Of a stretch of DNA of 64,000 nt, positions 55,904 through 64,000 are shown piece by piece. The notes beneath the pieces are model-generated. The model saw nothing but the letters and a program-made list of their open reading frames with translations. It was not told where the DNA came from and did not search any database. Position 1 is the stretch's first letter; each line of letters starts with the position of its first letter. Position numbers and translations under genes: made by a program. The stretch comes from Parietaria judaica (lineage: Eukaryota; Streptophyta; Magnoliopsida; Rosales; Urticaceae). Location of the stretch: the NCBI GenBank assembly GCA_954871525.1, contig OX940862.1, positions 12,048,501-12,112,500 on the forward strand, in the 5' to 3' direction.

Positions 55904-56007
55904 AAACCCTAGCTGGTGACAAACTGGGTTTACAAATAATAATAATCTGAGAAATTCGGAATTGGATTTCGAGTCGTTTTGGGCCAATGTCGTTTCTAGT
56001 TGGCCCA
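55904..56007 (-). promoter_or_regulatory. Telo-box and site II elements upstream of RPS3A
   Basis: A telo-box AAACCCTA lies at 55904-55911 (plus strand), only 17 bases upstream of the ATG. TGGGCC motifs lie at 55980-55985 and, on the minus strand, 56002-56007. The arrangement matches that of RPS12 5 kb away and is the standard plant ribosomal protein promoter grammar. Confidence 0.8.
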
Positions 56008-56954
56008 AATTGATATCTGATCCATTGTATCATTTTTAATCAAAAGAGAAAATACCGACGTACTCTAAATTCTAATCACTTAAAGTTACATAGATATCCT
56101 CAAAACTTACAAATACAGGAAAAATAATTCAATGTATGTAAAAAAAATTGAAAATCCGTTCGCTCATCAAACGTTAAATGACATGTGTGGTTGCGATGAT
56201 GATGCCACTTCATTATTCATTTCAACTAAACTTATAGGTTTTAAAAGTGTATCGCCGACATCTCTTTGTTCGCAACGTGTACCACTAAACACTTTTTTCT
56301 TCACAATATGTATTGATTCAGAACGTGAAATATTGACTTAAATGATAATACACTTTGACAGAACGTAAAAATATGGTTGAAATGAGATAATGAAGTGGCA
56401 TTATCAGAGGCCCACACATGTCATTTAACTTATGGGCACGACTCTCGGACTGTGTAAAAGAAAAACTAACGGATTTCTTAGTTTTTTATACTTTAGGTAT
56501 TCTTGCCACTATTTCTATTATTCTCTTTTATTAAAAAAATTAACGCGTTGTATATCTATATATAACTAAATAAATAAGTAATGTGGAATAAACAAAATTA
56601 TGATTACATATAGTATTAATATAATATGTTATCATTATCACGTATTAATTTAACACGATTTTAACAGGATTTTTTTACCACAAAATAAGTTATTCACTTT
56701 TTCTCATTAAACTTATCATCTTACTTTAATTTTCTCTTTAAACTACACTCTAGTTACCAAATGGATGAGTTATGGGACTTTGACGTAGAGTGTATGTATA
56801 TTGTGAGGGAATAGCGAAATAAATTAAATTACGAGATTGATCGTATAATATTGATAAATATTTTGAGAAGAAATTGACAAAAAAAAAAAAAAAAATCCGA
56901 GTAGAATCGCACTGAAAGATCGTCCTCTCAAAATCTCTTTCCATGTCCTTTATC
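56008..56954. other. Intergenic spacer
   Basis: AT-rich, with a poly-A run at about 56879-56896. No gene or element ends seen. Confidence 0.5.
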
Positions 56955-57195
<241 letters not shown>

Positions 57196-57220
57196 AACTT
57201 TAGTTTTGGCATTATGCCTA

Positions 57221-57400
57221 TGTAAGAGGTCGTAGAATCACAATATATTTCTGTCAATTTTGTATTAAAAAAGTGTAATTTATTATTTTATACTTTTTAA
57301 AATGATGCTAATTAGTGTAGACATTCCAATTCAGATTAAAGAGTTATTTAAAAAAAATAAGAATCAGTTTTGTTCTTATCCATATAAAAACTAGAGTCCG
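57221..57400. repeat. Duplicated segment, copy 2, with unoccupied hAT site
   Basis: Paralogue of 51947-52160. It has one TGTAAGAG (57221-57228) where copy 1 has a hAT element between two CGTAAGAG copies. Confidence 0.85.
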
Positions 57401-57928
57401 AATTCCTATTTTTTTATTTTTTTTATCACATTAGTTTTCATTGAGGATAAAACCTCAAGATATCGAAATAATAAGAAAATATAATCAAATATCCCCCGAT
57501 AAAAGAAAATGACATAAGTTTCCTTTGATGAACGACCAATCTCATTATTCATACTTCCATAGTATATAATATATAGTATAGTGTTGATCTTGACCTTGAG
57601 ATATATGACACTAATTTGTGGGTGTACTTTAAATTGGTTTGCCTTTGTTAGAAAGGGAAAGTTATAGGGCCACTAAGAAAAGACCCTTCTTTGCCCCATT
57701 AAGGGCCAACAAATATGAGTCACGTACTAGTATAAGCTATAATTTTCAATTTATATGAACAAAAGTGTTTCCAATATTTGCAAGAGAATTTGAAAGGAGC
57801 CAAATCTAGTGGTATCATGACAAGATTTGTACATATGAGGTTATTCTAAGCTCATATATTTATGTGGGGTCTCAAAATGTTATGCATGGACCTCGTGATC
57901 AATATAGTATATATTTAGGTTATTTAGG

Positions 57929-57963
<35 letters not shown>

Positions 57964-60764
57964 CCATAAAATTCCGGTTTGAAACTAGTTCCTCGTTGAA
58001 AATGAGATTTCCCTATTTTAATCGGTTTCAAGCTGAAATTTGGTATTTATCGACTTTAAAGTTTAAACTATTATTTATATATTTTATAATTTTGAAATAG
58101 TAGATAATACAAGTTTCTTGCAACTCCTCTTATTGGTAATCGGTTTTCGAAATATTAATTTCCTGTTAAAACCGATATCAAGAATGAAATGGGGATTTTG
58201 GAACATTTGAAAAAGAAAAACCAAGACCTCTGTGAAAATTCCAAAATTCCAATTCTAGAACCTTATTCGCCTTTCACGATTTAAATTCGCATAATAATTT
58301 ATGTATTTTCTGGTTTATACTAGTGAATACAATTTTTTTACCCTACTTGATCTTTGATATTGGTTATTGGATCTCAAAAATTTTGATGTATGAATAATTT
58401 CTAGACCAAGAAGAAAGTTGTCAAAATTTCAGTTCTCAAAATGAATAATTTCATCATGTTATTGCCTTCTTTTCGCATCTAGTTCTTGGCTTGAAATTCT
58501 TTGATTTAAGAACCTGATTCTACCTCCCACCGAACGTTATAGCATTTCATTATAATAAATCGAATTTTTTAGCTCTAAGATTTATTCTGTTATATGTTTT
58601 TTTTTTTATATATATTTGTAAGCTACATATATAGTATATAGGATTATAGGCACATAAATAGCCAAACCCGTTTATTATTATCCTATTTTGTTTGATTCCC
58701 AGATTAATATTTAACACTGACTTTGTTGCTATTATCGTAGCGAATTACATCACGGATTTGCAGAATCTAGACTAACACCTTTTTATATACATATATTGAT
58801 AAATATTTTATCTTAGGCTATATCAGTTTGTCACCTTTACCTACTCATATCATTAATACAAGTCTATATTAGATGCACTGAATTCAAGTTTCCACACTAT
58901 TTAGTATTTACACTAAAATAAAGACAAATTGAATTTACATTTTTTCACATTATTTTTAAAAATTTCATTTATACCAATATACATACCATATAGTATTATT
59001 GATCATCATGAAGTTTAGCTTTTTGCACAGAAGTATTCAGAATTGCTTTGCTGTGTAATTGAAAAAGCTCAACTCTTTTTCATGTCCACTTAAGAGCCAA
59101 GCTCTTCTACACTACACTCCTCAAACTTTTTTGCTTTTGCACACGGGTGGTCCCTATATTATAGTAAAATTATGCCACTCACGTGCTTTTCTTTTTTCCT
59201 TTTCCGTGAACCCCAAGATTGGATTTTGACCTTCTTTCTTGATATTCTCTAACATATATACCCCTTTAAAACACTTTTACTAAGCTTCTTAATCCGCATG
59301 TACAGAGGTATTGTCGTGCCTGAGATTTTTGAGGCCCGAAGCTATGTAATTTAAGAACACTTATCAAAATTACGAAACTAAATTTGATGCAAAATTATAT
59401 ATGATATTAATATTTAATTAAAAATATAATTTAAATAATTTTAAGGCTCTTAAATTGAATTCTTGTCTTTAAATTTAAGTTTTTTCTATTTTAATGTATA
59501 TAGAGGGCCCTAACACACATGTATAGAAGTGTCAAGAGCGGAATTACAACCTCTTAGGAAAAAATATTATAATATCAAGTGACAGACTGAGTATACAAAT
59601 TTTGACATACTAAATAATGAAGGAAAAAATGTAAAAATTTAAAATAAAATTTAAAAAATTATAAAACTTGAAGGAGGACTACAACACTTTTTGGGGTTCC
59701 GCCCATGACTATCCCTTTAATTTTTAAGTACTAGAAAAATATAGTTCTCCTACTTTTTTACCTTTATATTTGTATATATATTTTTAATTTGACTCTTAAT
59801 TATACTTAATCTCTCGAAGGTCACTTATCTCCTAAGTTATATAATACTATAAAAAATATATTTAATGTTCTTAATAAGTTGGAAACTTTAGTTAGGCAAA
59901 AGTGCTTATTGTTAATTTTTAAAAGCAGTAATCATTACCAATATAAACTATAATGGACACCATAAATAAAAGTCATATGAAATGTTTTGTAAAGCAAGAA
60001 CCGAAATATTAATATAAGAATTAAACCCCGTGATTTCAGAACATTTTGTCTCATAATTTATATAATATCTTACCCTTTCTATGTTGAATTCTATAAGTTA
60101 ATCTAATAATTAAAATGACAATCTTTTCAAAAGCAAATTAGTTATTCCTTCTTGTAATTTCTGATATAAATCTCAGCCTTCAGATCTTAATCAAGCTATA
60201 TATAATTTATCAAATACTATATCATTTTACTTCCCCTTTTAGTAAGCTTCATCAATGTGAGCACATGTCGTAGCAAAATTTATGTATATTTTAACACGTC
60301 CGTACAAAAGAATGCGAATAAAATAAATATCGGGGTAAATACTTTACTAAAGTAAATCTTTACTTATCTATCTTAATCACCATTGATAGGATGATTAACC
60401 ATCGAGTTTCTAAACCTACATCACTATACCTACTTATATTCACGTGATTAGGATACATTTTTATAATACGGAAAAGACATTAACTAGTATTAATTTTCAA
60501 ATTATAATATAAAATGTAATAGGTAAGGTAGAAATTTAGCTTAGAAAATTAATAATAGTGAAATAAAAACTAAACTAAACTCACTTCATATTTATTTCCA
60601 AGTTTTTTTTTATTTTATTTTACTCGCTTTAATCAAAGGGTATAATATATACATATATACTAAAATATAAATTAATGAATAAATATTTAATATAATCTAA
60701 CATGTCTAGAGGAAATAATAGTTAACACATTAAGTTTCACATTATAATATATTATCGTTGCCTT
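57401..60764. other. Gene-free AT-rich region
   Basis: Contains (TTA)n at 57931-57962 and a possible transposon remnant at 59310-59520 with GGGCCC motifs. The remaining ORFs are short and not coding-like. Confidence 0.55.
57931..57962. repeat. (TTA)n microsatellite
   Basis: About ten TTA units. Confidence 0.9.
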
Positions 60765-61035
60765 TTGTTTTTAAGAAAAACCCATGAAATGCCCAAAAAT
60801 CACTTAAGGTTTAAGGGAATTGCCCATAGTTTCAAACAATTCATTTATGCCCATTTTAAAAATATATTGGACCATATTAACCCTGATCTTAATTATATTT
60901 ATTTATTTTCGTATTTAATTATTTATTATATATTTATTTTCGAAATTAAATTAATCATCCTTCAATTTTGGTTGAAAACTTCCCCTATTAATTAGGTTAT
61001 CATTTAATTTTGTTATTTTGACCCAAAATTTAATA

Positions 61036-61183
<148 letters not shown>

Positions 61184-61389
61184 GGATTGACCACCATCAC
61201 CGGATTCGGGCCGAAAGCGCGACAACTTCGTGCGTGGCTTCGACGACCGTGGTCGCGGTTGCCGAGGAGGCGGTCGTGGCCTCCGTCGTGGTCGCCCTCC
61301 ATCGCGCCTCCTTCCTCCGTCGCGGTCGCCCTCCGTCGCGCATCCTTCCTCCATTGCTCTCCGTCGCGGCGCGATGATCCTTTCCACGC

Positions 61390-61780
61390 AATCGTAACTG
61401 TAAATTTATTTACAGTTTTCTGTATATATGTTTACAGTTTTAAGGTAATATATATTTACAGTTTAAATTTGGTTTTTGTATTGGTATGTATATTGGTATT
61501 AATATTAGTATATATATTTACAGTTTTTGGTATAAGTATTGGTATTGGTATAGATATTTACAGTTTTGTAGTATTTGTATTGGTATATACATTAGATATT
61601 AATATTGGTATATATATTTACAGTTTTTGGTAAGTTCATTTACAATTTGACATCATTTACATTTACAGTTTGACATGATTTCGTAAATTTTGTAATTTTT
61701 TGTAATTTTATTTACAGTTCAAATTGTATATACATATACAATTTTTCGTAATTTTATTTACATTCTCAAATTGTGAATAA
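61390..61780. repeat. Degenerate TATATTTACAGTTT repeat cluster
   Basis: The word TTTACAGTTT or a near copy occurs roughly every 35-60 bases, often preceded by TATATA and separated by GGTATTGGTAT-like words. No ORF of interest. Confidence 0.7.
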
Positions 61781-62260
61781 TGTTTGTTCGGCATTTCTCA
61801 TATACAGTTTAAATAATATTGATTGTTAGGGACCAAAAATTCAAAAATCATATTATGTTTTTAATCTTTAAAATATGGAGGATTAATTCAAAAAAGTTTT
61901 GTGAAATCGTTAAAATAGGAATGATTTAATGTTGATTGATTTAGTTTGCTACATTTAAGGAAAATATATATTTTTTATTTTAATTAATAAAAAAAGAATT
62001 AATAATGTGAATTAAAAAGTGAAAGGGCAAATTAGTCCATATTTCAATTTGTTGGTGGTTATAATTACCATAATTAAAAATGGGCATTTTTTTTTAAACC
62101 TTGAGTCACAAATGGGCATTTGCCTCATTTACCCTTGTTTTTATCATTTATGTATAATCCCATTGATCTTTTTATTTCATGATTTGATATATAAGATTAT
62201 TTAACGTATTTTTTAATTTTTAACTCCGTGTCGATTTCCTAATTATTTTAGTAACTTAAT

Positions 62261-63241
62261 GGGTAAACTGCGGCTAATGTACCCAATGTTTGATTTTCTG
62301 CGGATTATATACCCAATGTTTATTTTTGGCGGCTAATGTACCCAATGTTTGATCCGTTAGATATTTTTGGGTTTTCCGTCAGTTGACCGTTAGAGAGTTA
62401 TCCTCCACTATATGTACACTTTTCGTATTTTTGACATAACTCACTCATTTTTTGTCCAAATTTTATGCATGACTTATGGTTGAAAAGATAAGAGATAGAT
62501 CTACAACTTTGATGTTTTAAGTTTTGTAAAATAAGTTGTAAAAAAAGACGAAATTTCAAATATAACGTAAAATTGGACATTAGTTTAATGCAAAATATTT
62601 GTTTCGAGCAAATTTTAATATACTTAATGACTTTTTATGATGAAATTTAAAAGAAAAAAGTTGTAGATAAATGTTTTATCTTTCCAACGGGTGTTTATTT
62701 ATAAATTTTTGACAAAAAATGAGTGAGTTATGCCAAAATTATAAAAGATGTGATGTGAAATAATATTTCATATTTTTGGCATAACTCACTCGTTTTTTTA
62801 TCAAAAATTTATAAATAAACACCCGTTGGAAAGATAAAACATTTATATACAACTTTTTGCTTTTACGTTTCATCATAAAAAGTCATTAAGTATATTAAAA
62901 TTTGCTCGAAACAAATATTTTACGTTAAACTAATGTCCAGTTTTACGTTGTACTTGAAATTTCGTATTTTTTTAAAACTGATTTTACAAAACTTAAAACA
63001 TTAAAGTTATAGATCTATCTCTTATCTTTCCAACCATAGGTCGTACATAAAATTTGGACAAAAAATGAGTGAGTTATGTCAAAAATACGAAAAGTGTACA
63101 TATAACTCTCTAACGGTCAACTGACGGAAAACCCAAAAAATCTAACGGATCAAACATTGAGTACATTAGCCGTCGAAAATAAACATTGAGTACATAATCC
63201 GCAGAAAATCAAACATTGGGTACATTAGCCGCAGTTTACCC
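62261..63241. mobile_element. Non-autonomous MULE 5, full-length palindrome
   Basis: A 981-base second copy of the MULE 4 family. It starts GGGTAAACTGCGGC and is flanked by the exact 9-bp duplication TAACTTAAT (62252-62260 and 63242-63250). It has the same three 30-base terminal units and the same alternating internal segments. The different target duplication shows an independent insertion rather than a segmental copy. Confidence 0.95.
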
Positions 63242-63250
63242 TAACTTAAT

Positions 63251-64000
63251 TTACACTTTTCATCACGTTTCTTTCAAGTTGAGTAATAAATAATATTTTT
63301 CTCCTGAACACTTGTCAATTTTCGCAGTACTTATAATAATAAAATAAATGGATATTACATATGATATTATAATTTATAAGTGTAACGTCTAGGTATGAGT
63401 TACTTGTGAAAGAAAGACTATGAGAAACGACACGTATGTTTGTTTTGAACATTAATCATTAGCTATCACGTTAAAGTAAGGGATACACAGAGAAGAGAGC
63501 ATGAAACTTGAACAAGAAAAACATGAAGAGAACGCCTTGATATAGGTCCCATGAAATGAAAGTAGAAGATGAGATCACGTGTGATGAGAGAAACCAAAAA
63601 CACTAATTATTACATTATAGCGTATAACTCGTGTAAGTAAAAACCATCCTTCAAGGAACAAACACACACATGTATTATAAATATATTTGATTACCGATTA
63701 TCATTTGAATAAAGGGACTCAAGACACAAAATTTTAAGTATTATAAGAGCTGAATTATAAGCTTAATTAAATTTAAGAATAATATAAATAGAAACATTTA
63801 CAATATACTTTGGTTCACTTGAGCCCCGTTAGAGTTGGTATATATATTTACACAATGAGGATTTGGGGTACGAGTGTTGAGGGGCGGAGAAGATTTGAAG
63901 CGGTGGAATAATGATAATTTGAAGTGAAAAGAAAAATACTTTAAATTAAAAAGAAATAAGGTTGGAGCAAAAAATAAGAAATATGAAATTACAAGATGCG
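63251..64000. other. AT-rich right end, no gene seen
   Basis: No exon, terminal repeat or RNA gene is recognisable in these 750 bases. Confidence 0.55.

Noticed and set aside
62398..62580. 60-codon minus-strand ORF
   Set aside because: It lies within an arm of MULE 5 and has no protein-like features.

Overview
This is a nuclear genomic window from a flowering plant, most likely a eudicot; I cannot name the species from sequence alone. The evidence is short GT-AG introns, AT-rich intergenic DNA full of (TA)n and (GA)n microsatellites, plant-only gene families, site II plus telo-box promoters on cytosolic ribosomal protein genes, and many small non-autonomous DNA transposons. Coding exons are much richer in GC than their surroundings. 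All exon models below were joined by hand from splice signals and reading-frame phase.

Layout. 56-1952 (-): 5' part of a conserved plant protein of unknown function, running off the left edge. 3911-5591 (-): a five-exon plant coiled-coil protein. 7250-8781 (-): a GPI-anchored type GH17 beta-1,3-glucanase with an X8 domain. 9896-10930 (+): a small cupin, with a truncated, frameshifted copy of its second exon at 13756-13851. 15407-17549 (-): a bHLH transcription factor of the bHLH122/130 (FBH) group. 17550-37365 is almost gene-free. 37507-38616 (+): an intronless DRT100-like leucine-rich-repeat protein. 41459-45537 (-): an 11-exon GH127 beta-L-arabinofuranosidase-like protein. 49881-50837 (-): ribosomal protein eS12. 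54260-55887 (-): ribosomal protein eS1 (S3a). 56955-57195 is a fragment of that eS1 gene, and the rest of the right end is repeats.

The genes form no operon-like unit. Three of them (GH17, GH127, DRT100-like) have signal peptides and are expected at the cell wall or apoplast. Two are housekeeping ribosomal genes that share promoter elements.

The most distinctive content is mobile DNA. Six Mutator-like (MULE) elements each have an exact 9-bp target duplication (start positions 12098, 25437, 38894, 52495, 60774, 62261). Although they fall into several otherwise unrelated families, the 5' ends carry the same three-rung motif ladder: a CCCAA-like core about 20, 50 and 80 bases from the end. A hAT element (51264-51946) has an 8-bp target duplication and a paralogous unoccupied site at 57221. 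An Emigrant-like pogo MITE lies at 14123-14299. The region around eS1 has been duplicated and shuffled into 56955-57400.
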